Source of the DNA: Desulfobulbaceae bacterium | GTDB taxonomy: Bacteria > Desulfobacterota > Desulfobulbia > Desulfobulbales > Desulfobulbaceae | Length of the DNA stretch: 64,000 nucleotides | Assembly: GCA_019163135.1 (NCBI GenBank) | Contig: JAFLKR010000152.1 | Location: 1 to 64,000 of the forward strand | Direction of reading: 5' to 3' | Shown: piece after piece, positions 56,169 through 64,000 of the stretch | How the letters are laid out: every line of letters begins with the position of its first letter | Numbering within the stretch: the stretch's first letter is position 1 | Position numbers and translations under genes: made by a program | The notes under the pieces: model-generated | Databases searched by the model: none | The model's input: the letters and a program-made list of their open reading frames with translations, nothing else | What the model was told of the DNA's origin: nothing

Positions 56169-56257
56169 ATTTCCTTTGTCCTGATGTCACCATCTTCCCT
56201 TGGGCAAGAAACGTCCCTTCAAACCTACCCACCCCGTCAGCAACTCAAAACATGACT

Positions 56258-56764
56258 TCAGTTCCCCTGAAAGGCCGGAGCCCCCCCCTGGGTAACCGGC
56301 GGCACCACGATGGTGGAGATGGAATTCTTGGGTGAACCCTCGATCAGTTTATCGCTATAGGTGAGGTAGACCAAGGTTGAACGCTTGCGATCATAAAAGC
56401 GGACAACCTGCACCTTCTTAAACAGCATCGAGGTCGATTTTTTAAAGACTTCCTTGCCGTCATCCTTGCCGGAGACGATTCGTTCCGGCAGAGTGATCGG
56501 ACCGGTCTGACGGCAGGAAATCGCGGCATCGGAGGTATCTTCCGCCACCCCGATCGCGCCCGAGACGCCGCCGGTTTTCGCCCGACTGACGTAACAGGTC
56601 GCGCCATTGATGTCGGGATCATCAAAGGCCTCAATCACAATTTTATCGTTAGCGCCCAGAAATTTAAAAGTGGTGCTGACCCTGCCTATTTCCTCGGCAG
56701 TGACTGGGGCAGCGGCCCAGAACAGCAACGCACCCAACATGAATACAACCTGTTTTTTCAGCAT
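56258..56764 (-). CDS. creA: CreA family protein
   Basis: The 168-residue protein has a signal peptide (ending near AAPVTAEE) and the CreA-family body: [20 protein letters not shown], then [17 protein letters not shown] (family core), [20 protein letters not shown] and [19 protein letters not shown]. It is probably periplasmic. CreA is widespread in proteobacteria and of unknown function. It lies three bases after leuA's stop on the same strand and probably shares its transcript, which ends at 56133-56168. Confidence 0.93.
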   Translation of the reverse strand: MLKKQVVFMLGALLFWAAAPVTAEEIGRVSTTFKFLGANDKIVIEAFDDPDINGATCYVSRAKTGGVSGAIGVAEDTSDAAISCRQTGPITLPERIVSGKDDGKEVFKKSTSMLFKKVQVVRFYDRKRSTLVYLTYSDKLIEGSPKNSISTIVVPPVTQGGAPAFQGN

Positions 56765-56767
56765 ATT

Positions 56768-58462
56768 TTACCCCCTCTTTGGTTTTGCGGCTGATCGGTT
56801 CAAGGCACTGAGCAATGATTTGATCGAGGCAACGATAATATCGGTGTCCACCCCGGCGCCCCACCAGCTTTCCTGGTCCTGATCGAGGATTTCTATATAA
56901 CTCACTGCTTTGGAGGAACTACCGCGGGCCAGGGCGTGTTCATGATAGGAATGGAGCACGAACTGCAGTCCCAGGCACTCGCGCAGTGCTGTGCAGAAGG
57001 CGTCCAACGGCCCATTGCCTCCTGCCTTGATGGTTTCTTCCTGGCCCTTGACCGCCACCACCGCCTCGATTTCCGCGTTCGACAAATCCTCTTCCCGATC
57101 GACGTGGCGCTTGCTCACATTGAACGATTTCAGGTGGTAGCCGTTATTATTGAGCAGATACTCCTTCTCAAAGGTGTGAAAGATCATCTCCGGCGTAAGT
57201 TCCTCGCCGCAGGCATCCGAAACCTCCTGGATGACCCGGCCAAACCCCGGATGCATGTCCTTGGGCAGTTTGAATCCATACTCGCGATCCATGATATAGG
57301 CTACCCCGCCCTTGCCGGACTGGCTGTTAATTCGAATAATCGACTCGTAGGTTCGGCCGACATCCTGGGGATCAATAGGCAGATAGGGCACTTCCCAGAG
57401 ACCGCTCTCGGTCAATTCAACAGCGCTCATGCCCTTGTTGATCGCATCCTGGTGCGACCCGGAAAAGGCTGTGTAGACCAGTTCACCGGCATAGGGTTGC
57501 CGGGGATGGACGCTCATCTTCGTGCAGCGTTCATAGGTATTGATCACTCGGTTGATCCGCGAGAAATCAAGCACCGGGTCGATCCCCTGGGTGAACATGT
57601 TGAGCGCCAGGGTGACAATATCGACATTGCCGGTGCGTTCGCCGTTGCCGAACAGGGTACCTTCCACCCGATCCGCTCCAGCCATAAGAGCCAATTCGGT
57701 GGCCGCCACTGCTTCTCCACGATCATTGTGGGCATGCAGGCTGATCAGCGCCGAGTCCCGGTTTTTCATATTGCGGCAGAACCATTCAATCTGGTCGGCG
57801 TAGATATTGGGGGTCGACATCTCGACAGTGGCTGGCAGATTGATCACCACCGGGTTCTCCGGGGTCGGTTCCCAGACGTCCATAATCGCCTCACAGATTT
57901 CAAGGGCAAAATCGAGTTCGGTGCCAGTGAAACTTTCCGGTGAATATTCATACCGGATTTTGGTCTCGGTATGTCCGGCCTGTTCGCGGATCAGGCGAGC
58001 GCCGGACACTCCGAGTTCAATGATCTCCTTGCGTCCTTTCTTGAACACAATATCGCGCTGCAGGGTTGAGGTGGAGTTGTAGAGATGAACGATCCCCTCA
58101 CGCGCGCCCTTAAGGGCGGCATAGGTTTTTTTGATGAGCTGTTCCCGTGCCTGGGTCAGCACTTGAGGAACAACGCCATCCGGGATGTGTTTGCCATCGA
58201 TCAGTAGCCGGAGGAAATCGTGCTCGATCTGCGAAGCCGAAGGAAAACCGACCTCGATCTCCTTGAAACCGATCTCCACCAGCAGTTGAAACATCTCCAG
58301 CTTCTCTTCCAGATTCATTGGCTGGATGAGCGCCTGATTGCCGTCGCGCAGATCGACGCTGCACCAGATCGGCGCACTGGTGATCACCTTGTTGGGCCAT
58401 GTTCGGTCCGGGAGATGGACTCGCGGGTATGGGCGGTATTTCTTGAGTTTATCCTGGTTCAT
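56768..58462 (-). CDS. leuA: 2-isopropylmalate synthase
   Basis: From the ATG at 58462, preceded by GGAGAGG, the protein has 564 residues, the length of the longer LeuA type. It has SVDLRDGNQALIQPM at the active site, the metal motif LHAHNDRGEAVA, FGNGERTGNVDI and, at the C-terminus, the regulatory domain that binds leucine (VVAVKGQEETIKAGGNGPLD). It makes 2-isopropylmalate from acetyl-CoA and 2-oxoisovalerate, the first step of leucine synthesis. A leucine-rich leader peptide and attenuator precede it. The creA gene follows three bases after the stop. Confidence 0.96.
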   Translation of the reverse strand: MNQDKLKKYRPYPRVHLPDRTWPNKVITSAPIWCSVDLRDGNQALIQPMNLEEKLEMFQLLVEIGFKEIEVGFPSASQIEHDFLRLLIDGKHIPDGVVPQVLTQAREQLIKKTYAALKGAREGIVHLYNSTSTLQRDIVFKKGRKEIIELGVSGARLIREQAGHTETKIRYEYSPESFTGTELDFALEICEAIMDVWEPTPENPVVINLPATVEMSTPNIYADQIEWFCRNMKNRDSALISLHAHNDRGEAVAATELALMAGADRVEGTLFGNGERTGNVDIVTLALNMFTQGIDPVLDFSRINRVINTYERCTKMSVHPRQPYAGELVYTAFSGSHQDAINKGMSAVELTESGLWEVPYLPIDPQDVGRTYESIIRINSQSGKGGVAYIMDREYGFKLPKDMHPGFGRVIQEVSDACGEELTPEMIFHTFEKEYLLNNNGYHLKSFNVSKRHVDREEDLSNAEIEAVVAVKGQEETIKAGGNGPLDAFCTALRECLGLQFVLHSYHEHALARGSSSKAVSYIEILDQDQESWWGAGVDTDIIVASIKSLLSALNRSAAKPKRG

Positions 58463-58483
58463 TATCCTCTCCGTCAAACAGTC

Positions 58484-58515
58484 AAAAAAAAAGCCACGGT
58501 TTTGAAACCGTGGCT
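58484..58515 (-). terminator. Attenuator terminator of leuA
   Basis: On the minus strand AGCCACGGTTT pairs perfectly with AAACCGTGGCT and is followed by eight T (58491 downwards). It lies after the leucine-rich leader peptide and 21 bases before the leuA start, as expected of a leu attenuator. Confidence 0.92.
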
Positions 58516-58542
58516 TGGTGGGTTTAGATGCGATGCTGTCCG

Positions 58543-58635
58543 TCAGGACACACTTCCCTTCCCTGCCACAGTTTCCCTGTGCAGTCGGCTAAGCAGAAGA
58601 AGTAGAGCGAGTGCGTGTATCATGATTCGATTCAT
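58543..58635 (-). CDS. leuL: Leucine-rich leader peptide of leuA
   Basis: A 30-residue reading frame precedes leuA: it starts MNRIMIHALALLLLLSRL and has six Leu within seven codons (CTC, then CTA, CTT, CTT, CTG, CTT), plus one more Leu, and ends at a TGA at 58543-58545. Slow translation at the Leu codons when leucine is scarce would change the folding of the RNA and prevent the terminator at 58484-58515. The region within and after the peptide can form a hairpin (CTGCACAG with CTGTGGCAG, one bulge). A second in-frame ATG lies at 58623. The ribosome binding site is weak. Confidence 0.88.
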   Translation of the reverse strand: MNRIMIHALALLLLLSRLHRETVAGKGSVS

Positions 58636-58647
58636 CGTTAAATTTTT

Positions 58648-58678
58648 CTTATACTAAAGCGCCTATGGTATTTGTCAA
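58648..58678 (-). promoter_or_regulatory. Putative promoter of leuL-leuA
   Basis: On the minus strand TTGACA (58678-58673) is followed after 19 bases by TATAAG (58653-58648), five of six bases of the -10 box. The transcript would start just before the leader peptide. The spacing is slightly long; a poorer -10 (TAGTAT) with a 16-base spacer is an alternative. Confidence 0.6.
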
Positions 58679-58746
58679 GCAAGAAAGCTACATGGCGGCA
58701 CCCGGCGATCATCTCCAATAACTGGCTGTCCGACTGTTTTTCCCTC

Positions 58747-59763
58747 TCACATTTCCCCACGGAGGAATTTTTCTGCCAGATCGACATCCCGCTTCGAACC
58801 AATGATCAGCGGAACCCGTTGATGGAGATTTTGCGGTTCAATATCGAGGATACGGCGACCATCGTCGGTGATCGCCCGTCCCCCGGCCTGTTCGATGATC
58901 AGCGCGAGGGGTGCAGCCTCGTAGAGCAACCGCAGTTTGCCCTCGGACTTCTCTCCACTCTTTTTATCGCGGGTATAGAGAAAGATACCGCCCTTGATCA
59001 GGTTACGATGGAAATCCGCCACCAGTGAGCCGATATAGCGCAGGCTGTAAGGTCCCTTACCACCGTCTATTGTTTTAATATGGTTGATGAAGTTGCGGGT
59101 GCTGTCGAACCAGTGGTTGGCGTAGGCCTCGTTTACGCTATAATAAAGCGAAGTTTCGGGGATGCGGATATCCGGATGCGACAAGAAAAACTCACCGACG
59201 CTCGGATCCAGAGTGAAGCCATGGACACCGGAACCGGTGGTGTAGACCATCACCGTGGAAGAACCGTAGATGATATAACCGGCAGCCACCTGCTTGCTGC
59301 CGGTTTGCAGCAGATCTTGCACTGTACCCTGACCTGAGGCACTGATCCGTTTGTGGATGGAGAAAATCGTGCCGATGCTGACATTGACATCGATGTTGGT
59401 CGAACCGTCAAGGGGATCGAAGGCGATGGTGTAGTTGCCCTCATAGCCTTCAAGGACCGGGATGATGTCATCATCCTCTTCCGAGGCCATCACACAGACA
59501 TGGCCGCACTGTTCCATACGCCGCTTGATGGTCTGATTGGCAAAGACGTCGAGCTTCTGCACGCTCTCGCCTTGAATATTGGTTCGGCCGGACTGCCCCA
59601 GGATATCAGCCAGCCCTGCCATGTTGACCTCGGCGCTGATGATCTTGCCGGCAACCACCAGATCGTTAAGCAGGCCGGTGAGTTCTCCGGTCGCTTCCGG
59701 GTGCAGCAACTGGTCATCCATGATCTGACGACTGACGGTAATCCCTTTTCTTTTAGCTAGCAT
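58747..59763 (-). CDS. fbp: Fructose-1,6-bisphosphatase, class I
   Basis: I choose the second ATG, at 59763, because AGGGAG is six bases upstream, whereas it abuts the first ATG (59769). The 338-residue product has SEEDDDIIP, TIAFDPLDGSTNIDVNVSIG (metal- and substrate-binding core), SGQGTVQDLLQTG, YIGSLVADFHRN and KLRLLYEAAPLALIIEQAGG, the hallmarks of class I FBPase. It removes the 1-phosphate of fructose-1,6-bisphosphate for gluconeogenesis in the cytoplasm. It stands between the leu leader and pepA on the same strand. Confidence 0.96.
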   Translation of the reverse strand: MLAKRKGITVSRQIMDDQLLHPEATGELTGLLNDLVVAGKIISAEVNMAGLADILGQSGRTNIQGESVQKLDVFANQTIKRRMEQCGHVCVMASEEDDDIIPVLEGYEGNYTIAFDPLDGSTNIDVNVSIGTIFSIHKRISASGQGTVQDLLQTGSKQVAAGYIIYGSSTVMVYTTGSGVHGFTLDPSVGEFFLSHPDIRIPETSLYYSVNEAYANHWFDSTRNFINHIKTIDGGKGPYSLRYIGSLVADFHRNLIKGGIFLYTRDKKSGEKSEGKLRLLYEAAPLALIIEQAGGRAITDDGRRILDIEPQNLHQRVPLIIGSKRDVDLAEKFLRGEM

Positions 59764-59814
59764 ATTCATCTCCCTTTTATCGTTCTCGGTCTGCGCAGCA
59801 TATCGACAGGTGAC

Positions 59815-61380
59815 TTATAGTTTCTTGTCGGTTGTTTTCAAAGACTTCCATTGACTCAAACAGGCGACCAAGGTGCGTACGCCCGTTCCGGAAGGCCCCT
59901 TGGGGATGTAGGACTTTTCGGTAAAATCCCAGGCTGTCCCGGCGATGTCCAAGTGAGCCCAAGGGGTTTCGCCGACAAATTCCTGCAAATAACAGGCTGC
60001 GGTGATGGTCCCCGCACTCCGGTCGCTGCCGGCATTCTTGATGTCAGCCACCCGTGAGTCGATCTGTTTGCGGTACTCGGGCCCCAGCGGCAACCGCCAC
60101 ATCGGTTCCCCTACTTGAGCCCCGGCTTCGGTCAATCGGGTCGCTAATAGATCGTTATTGGCGAGCAATCCGGTATAGTGGTGGCCTAGACCGATAATCA
60201 CCGCTCCGGTGAGGGTAGCCAGATCAACGACCGCCTCTGGCGCATAAGTGGCGATTCCGTAGGCCAAGGCATCGGCGAGAATAAGCCTCCCTTCGGCATC
60301 GGTGTTAATGATCTCCGAGGTTTTTCCACCGAAATGACGGATGACGTCGCCGGGTTTCAAAGCCGCCGACCCAGACAAATTCTCGGTGGCCGGAATCAGG
60401 GCAACCACGTTGACACCACTGACCTCGGTCTCGGAAAGGACCTGCATGGCGGTGAGCACCGCTGCGCCACCGCACATGTCATATTTCATATCCTCCATGC
60501 CAGCCGGTGGCTTGAGGCTGATACCGCCGGAATCGAAGGTCAACCCCTTGCCCACCAGCAGGATTGTGGGGTTCTTTTTTTCGGTCTGGTATTCAAGAAT
60601 CACCAGTTGCGGCGGCAGGGCCGAGCCCTGATTGACACCGAGGATCCCACCCATGCCGAGTTTCTGCATGGCGCTTTTGTCCAGAACTTTGCACTTCAGC
60701 TGGCTCTTTTTACATATTTTTTTTGCGTATTCAGCAAATGCGGCCGGCGTCCAGTGGTTACCCGGCTGGTTGGCCATATCCCGGGCAGCACAGGCCGCCT
60801 CGGCCAACACCCTGCCCCGTTGCAGGCCCTTGCGGACCGCACCGCTGGCCAGACCACCGTCGTGGAAAAAAAACCGTTCCACCCTGCTCGGTTTATCCGA
60901 TTCTTCCTTGAGAGTTTTGTGGATTTCAAACCGATAGTTGCCGAGCAACAGCCCTTCGGTAAGGCATTGGGCAATCTCGGCTGCGTCAAGCAGGAAATCC
61001 TTGGGCAGGACGACCAGCACTTCCTTGGCCTTCACTATCCCCGCCTGTTTGGCTATCGTCCCTCCGGTCAAACGGAGTTGCTCCCTGCGGATGTTGATGG
61101 CATCATCCTGTTTGCCCAAGCCGGCCAGCAGCACACGTTTGGCCTGCACCGGTCCCTCGTTATCCTGCGCCATTAGTCCGGGATAAAAAAGCAAGGTTTG
61201 CTCCTTGCTTCCCTTGAAATCACCGGTGGTCCACACCTGCTGCAGCACCCGATGAATCACCCCTGCAACATCAGAGGCCAGGTGAGGAATATCTTCTTCC
61301 ACCAGATAAACCAACAGGTCGCCGGAAAACTCGCGGGGATCCTTATCACTCAGTTTTATTGTGACTGCCTCATCATGCAC
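59815..61380 (-). CDS. pepA: Leucyl aminopeptidase (M17)
   Basis: The 521-residue protein starts with a GTG at 61380 downstream of GGAGG. The C-terminal catalytic domain has VGKGLTFDSGGISLKPP, MKYDMCGGAAV, NTDAEGRLILADAL (two-zinc active site and catalytic Arg) and AVVDLATLTGA; the N-terminal 180 residues form the usual alpha/beta domain. M17 peptidases form hexamers and remove N-terminal residues from peptides in the cytoplasm, and PepA can also bind DNA. It lies 51 bases upstream of fbp on the same strand. Confidence 0.96.
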   Translation of the reverse strand: MHDEAVTIKLSDKDPREFSGDLLVYLVEEDIPHLASDVAGVIHRVLQQVWTTGDFKGSKEQTLLFYPGLMAQDNEGPVQAKRVLLAGLGKQDDAINIRREQLRLTGGTIAKQAGIVKAKEVLVVLPKDFLLDAAEIAQCLTEGLLLGNYRFEIHKTLKEESDKPSRVERFFFHDGGLASGAVRKGLQRGRVLAEAACAARDMANQPGNHWTPAAFAEYAKKICKKSQLKCKVLDKSAMQKLGMGGILGVNQGSALPPQLVILEYQTEKKNPTILLVGKGLTFDSGGISLKPPAGMEDMKYDMCGGAAVLTAMQVLSETEVSGVNVVALIPATENLSGSAALKPGDVIRHFGGKTSEIINTDAEGRLILADALAYGIATYAPEAVVDLATLTGAVIIGLGHHYTGLLANNDLLATRLTEAGAQVGEPMWRLPLGPEYRKQIDSRVADIKNAGSDRSAGTITAACYLQEFVGETPWAHLDIAGTAWDFTEKSYIPKGPSGTGVRTLVACLSQWKSLKTTDKKL

Positions 61381-61544
61381 CGGATGTATTCCTCCCTCTC
61401 AAATCTTTGTATAACACTTTTCAAAACCTGTAGAATCAGTTTATTGTAAGTTTTTCATACACTAAAGTTGGGTGAACCTCAATTGGCAATACTCCTGATC
61501 ATCGCTTCCATTCAAAAAAACCCTAATACAACGCGGAGGCAGCC

Positions 61545-62567
61545 TTGCTAACCGTATTCATTCTGACCATCACTTGTGGGTTCCTGGTCTCAACGACCAA
61601 CTCGCTCTTTGAAGCTATACTCCTCTCCATTTCAGCGTCCCTGGTCGAACTGATGTCGGAGAAACATCCTCGTCAGGCCCATGGCATAAAAAAATTCAAA
61701 AAGAACATCGAAGAACCGATCACGGTAGTTCTTACCCTCAACACCGTGGTGCACACAATCGGCGCCTCGGTGTCGGGGGCCTATGCCGTCGTCCTGTTCA
61801 GCGCAAATGGATTGGTCTTGATTTCGCTCACTTTTACCTTGACGATTCTCTTGTTCACTAAAATCCCGCCAAAACCATCGGCGAGAGCTTTTCCCGCCAC
61901 CTTGCTCCGTATATCATTTCACCGTTACAAGTAACAATTCTGGTACTGAACCCGTTGATCTGGCGGGCACAACCCTGAACCGAAAGATGCCCAATCGTTA
62001 CAAAATACCGCAGATATCAGCAGCGGAACTCACTGCCATCGCCAGCCACAGCATAATATCATTGTAACTCGAGGCAGATAAAGAAAAAGTGATTGCCAAT
62101 ATCCTGCAACTTGGAAAAAAAACTGTCCCCCAGGTGATGACACCGAGAACCGTCACCTTTTCTGCGTCCCAATCCCTAACCATCAAGGAAGCAGCACGCA
62201 TGAAAGGCAAATGGCCGATGCATAGCCGAGTGCCGGTTTATTATGGTGAGTTGAATAATGTGGTGGGGATCGTCTTGAGCCAGGATAGCGGCAACGACCG
62301 ATCAGGACAACCTGACACTGTCACAGATTGCGGCCGGTGCACTTTGTTCCTGAAACCGATCATTGGGACCGAATTTTTCTCTATTTCTTCGAGCGTTACC
62401 AGCACCTTTTCGTCGTGGTTGATAAGTACGGCAGCGTCACCGGCGTAATTAGCCTGGAGGAGATTTTCGATGAGATTTTCGGCAGGGAGATTGTCGATGA
62501 ATCCAACAAGGCCCGCGACCTGCGGGAATTGGCCTGGATCAGAAAAAACAAACTCCACACCCTCTGA
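61545..62567 (+). pseudogene. CNNM/CorC (UPF0053) membrane protein gene, frameshifted
   Basis: A TTG at 61545 with GGAGG upstream begins a product with CNNM-type membrane segments (LTLNTVVHTIGASVSGAYA, LFTKIPPKP). The frame is lost near 61900, where the family sequence continues in another frame (LAPYIISPLQVTILVLNPLI) until a TGA near 61977. A third piece (62089 on) carries the CBS part: NILQLGKKTVPQVMTPRTVT and SRVPVYYGELNNVVGIVLSQD. The last piece, again in the first frame, reads RPVHFVPETDHWDRIF, then VVVDKYGSVTGVISLEEIFD, to 62567. At least three frame changes and a stop separate pieces that together match a whole CNNM-CBS protein, so the gene is broken. These proteins are linked to magnesium/cobalt transport. 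Confidence 0.85.
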
Positions 62568-62808
62568 TCGCTTCTTGAAAAAAAATCAGACTTCCCGCTC
62601 AGTGGAATCTGGCGATTCAAACCGATTCGTGTTAGCTTGCCGCTCAAATTAAACGAAACATTCTGCAGAATAATTGGGCAGCGACTCTCCGCCCCGGCAT
62701 AAGTCCTGCCATAATGTCATAAGGTTTTTTGCCTACAGTTAAAGAGGCAACCCAGTTTCATTGTCAGGACTTATCTTTTTCACCCTCTGTCCATCAGGAA
62801 TTTTCTCC

Positions 62809-63483
62809 ATGAATATGCTGCTGCCTCGTTACCGCCCCACGTTCACCATCGTTTCCCTGCTCCTGCTCGGCTGCCTGTCCGCCGCGCCACTGCTGGCCGA
62901 AACCAGATATATCAAGCCGAACCTTGAAGTCGGCATCCGCCAGGCACAAAGCAATACCGCCAAAGTGGTGACCAACGTACCGATGGGTGCGGCAGTCGAA
63001 CTGGTTCAGGGGGAAAAAGAGTGGTCGCTCGTCCGGTTGCAGAACGCCACCGAAGGGTGGGTGCGCAACCGTTTCCTCAGCAGTTCCCCACTTTTGCCGG
63101 CCAGCAACTTGAAGGGAGGTCTGGGGACTGAAGGTGCACCCATTGATGTTCCGGCACGATTTAAGGAATTGGCCGACGAAAACGGTCGCCTGCGCAAAGA
63201 ACTCGCCACCTGCTCCGCCGATCGCAGCACTCTGGCTGACAAATACCAGACGCTGGCCGGTGACCCCAACAGTGTGCTGCACGCTAAAACCTCTCTGGGC
63301 GAGGCCCAACGGCAGATCGAGGATTTGCAGACCAAACTGGCTACCGCTCAGCTCGAAAACACCGTTCTTGAAAAAAACGAGTCGATCAAATGGTTTTTGG
63401 CTGGTAGCCTTGTCCTCCTGTTCGGTTGGCTTGTCGGGCGTTTTACCGCGAACGGTCGGAAGAAAAAGCCCTCACTGCTGTAA
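62809..63483 (+). CDS. SH3-domain, coiled-coil membrane-anchored protein (TIGR04211-like)
   Basis: I use the ATG at 62809, preceded by AGGA with nine bases of spacing; an upstream frame start at 62761 has no support. The 224-residue product has a signal peptide (cleaved near LLAETRYI) and a bacterial SH3 domain at about 30-90 (VEL-VQGEKEWSLVRLQNATEGWVR). A coiled coil follows at about 115-190 and one membrane segment near the C-terminus (WFLAGSLVLLFGWLVGRF) ending in basic residues. The layout matches the TIGR04211 SH3 proteins, which sit in the inner membrane with the SH3 part in the periplasm. The function is not known. Confidence 0.85.
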   Translation: MNMLLPRYRPTFTIVSLLLLGCLSAAPLLAETRYIKPNLEVGIRQAQSNTAKVVTNVPMGAAVELVQGEKEWSLVRLQNATEGWVRNRFLSSSPLLPASNLKGGLGTEGAPIDVPARFKELADENGRLRKELATCSADRSTLADKYQTLAGDPNSVLHAKTSLGEAQRQIEDLQTKLATAQLENTVLEKNESIKWFLAGSLVLLFGWLVGRFTANGRKKKPSLL

Positions 63484-63506
63484 GGACTCGGTCGGACCCA
63501 TAAGGT

Positions 63507-64000
63507 TCAATTCATCGCCTCCAAAGGGACTTCCACCTCAACAGTGACGGCGTCGCGCAGCAGGGATAAAATTACGGTTTCGCCGACTTCGTGACGTTCA
63601 AGTTCGTCGCGCAGCATATCGTAATCCAACACTTTTTTGCCGTTGACCGCTAAAATGACATCGCCGACTACCAAACCATCGCGGACTTGGGTCGTTCCCC
63701 GCAGCCCGGCCTTTTCGGCGGTCGATCCTGGCAAAACCTTGAGCACCAGCACCCCCTCCAGGCCTAGATCCTCGGTGAGGTAGCGATTGGCAAGGGTGAT
63801 TCCCAAACCCGGCCTGATTAATTTTCCCTGGCTAATAATCTGCGGCACTACTCGGTTGACCTCACCGACCGGGACTGCAAATCCGATTCCCGAACTGGCT
63901 CCCGAAGGACTGTATATAGCGGTGTTGACACCGATCAACCTGCCGGCGCTGTCGAGAAGCGGACCGCCTGAATTACCGGGATTGATGGCCGCATCGGTCT
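63507..64000 (-). CDS. HtrA/DegP-type serine protease, C-terminal part (partial)
   Basis: The gene runs off the right edge of the window. The visible part starts TDAAINPGNSGGPLLDS, holding the catalytic Ser in GNSGGP, then GRLIGVNTAIYSPSGASSGI and GFAVPV. A PDZ domain follows at the C-terminus (GLEGVLVLKVLPGSTAEKAG, VGDVILAVNGKKVLD). It is a trypsin-like protease of the DegP/HtrA family that handles misfolded envelope proteins in the periplasm. The N-terminus with its His and Asp is outside the window. Confidence 0.93.
   Translation of the reverse strand, partial: TDAAINPGNSGGPLLDSAGRLIGVNTAIYSPSGASSGIGFAVPVGEVNRVVPQIISQGKLIRPGLGITLANRYLTEDLGLEGVLVLKVLPGSTAEKAGLRGTTQVRDGLVVGDVILAVNGKKVLDYDMLRDELERHEVGETVILSLLRDAVTVEVEVPLEAMN

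Overview
The window is about 64 kb of compact, GC-rich bacterial chromosome (I did not measure GC). It looks like an anaerobic, diderm member of the Desulfobacterota, most likely near the Desulfobulbales. This placement rests on the gene mix: a soluble NiFe hydrogenase, dinitrogenase-cofactor (NifX/MTH1175) proteins, a DUF5320 protein, a persulfide/CoA-disulfide reductase with a rhodanese tail, an FMN-type stand-alone glutamate synthase, an AmmeMemoRadiSam protein, a TIGR03790 protein, MlaA, and very many PAS-type histidine kinases. No rRNA, 16S-type marker or mobile element is present, so the placement is an inference.

Layout. 0-11 kb: a CheB-CheR-PAS protein overlapping a PAS/GAF hybrid kinase, an MFS transporter, and a five-PAS hybrid kinase. 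11-13 kb: a secreted alpha/beta hydrolase followed by the outer-membrane lipid-asymmetry lipoprotein MlaA. 13.3-20 kb: a tight operon of NiFe hydrogenase small subunit, large subunit, maturation protease, soluble PAS hybrid kinase (REC-REC-HPT) and REC-GGDEF diguanylate cyclase. 20-24 kb (minus): persulfide reductase, radical SAM protein, a short TrmO-like ORF, a NifX-like protein and a DUF5320 protein. 24.8-29.5 kb (minus): two unknown envelope proteins, a membrane hybrid kinase, another NifX-like protein, a YkgJ-like protein and tRNA-Gln(CTG). 29.6-34.7 kb (minus): AmmeMemoRadiSam B, cysS, an AmpG-like transporter and a TIGR03790 protein. 34.7-44.3 kb: mutY, a sigma-54 activator, a SET protein plus LysA-like decarboxylase pair, a GYF-AIM24 protein, a DUF533 protein, a SprA-like metalloprotease and an M18 aminopeptidase. 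44.8-47.7 kb: a winged-helix protein, a GAF-ANTAR protein, an ANTAR-type antiterminator leader and a glutamate-synthase-like enzyme. 47.8-56.8 kb: a KaiC-like/XRE/cupin fusion, an LTA-synthase-like protein, an acyl-CoA ligase, a SulP transporter with a universal stress protein, and CreA. 56.8-64 kb: leuA with a leucine leader-peptide attenuator, fbp, pepA, a broken CNNM gene, an SH3 protein and a partial HtrA-type protease.

Two systems stand out. The first is the operon at 13.3-20 kb, whose gene order and start/stop overlaps suggest hydrogen sensing through a soluble kinase to cyclic di-GMP. Its large subunit still carries a cleavable tail, unlike the classical regulatory hydrogenases. The second is at 45.1-46.1 kb: a GAF-ANTAR gene is followed by a leader with two hairpins that both carry six-base loops with A at position 1 and G at position 4. 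The second hairpin overlaps the 5' arm of a strong terminator just before a glutamate-synthase-like gene. Other points of interest are a complete leu attenuator, a SET/decarboxylase overlap pair, a KaiC-like fusion without a Walker A motif, and a SulP transporter with an extra domain of about 130 residues.
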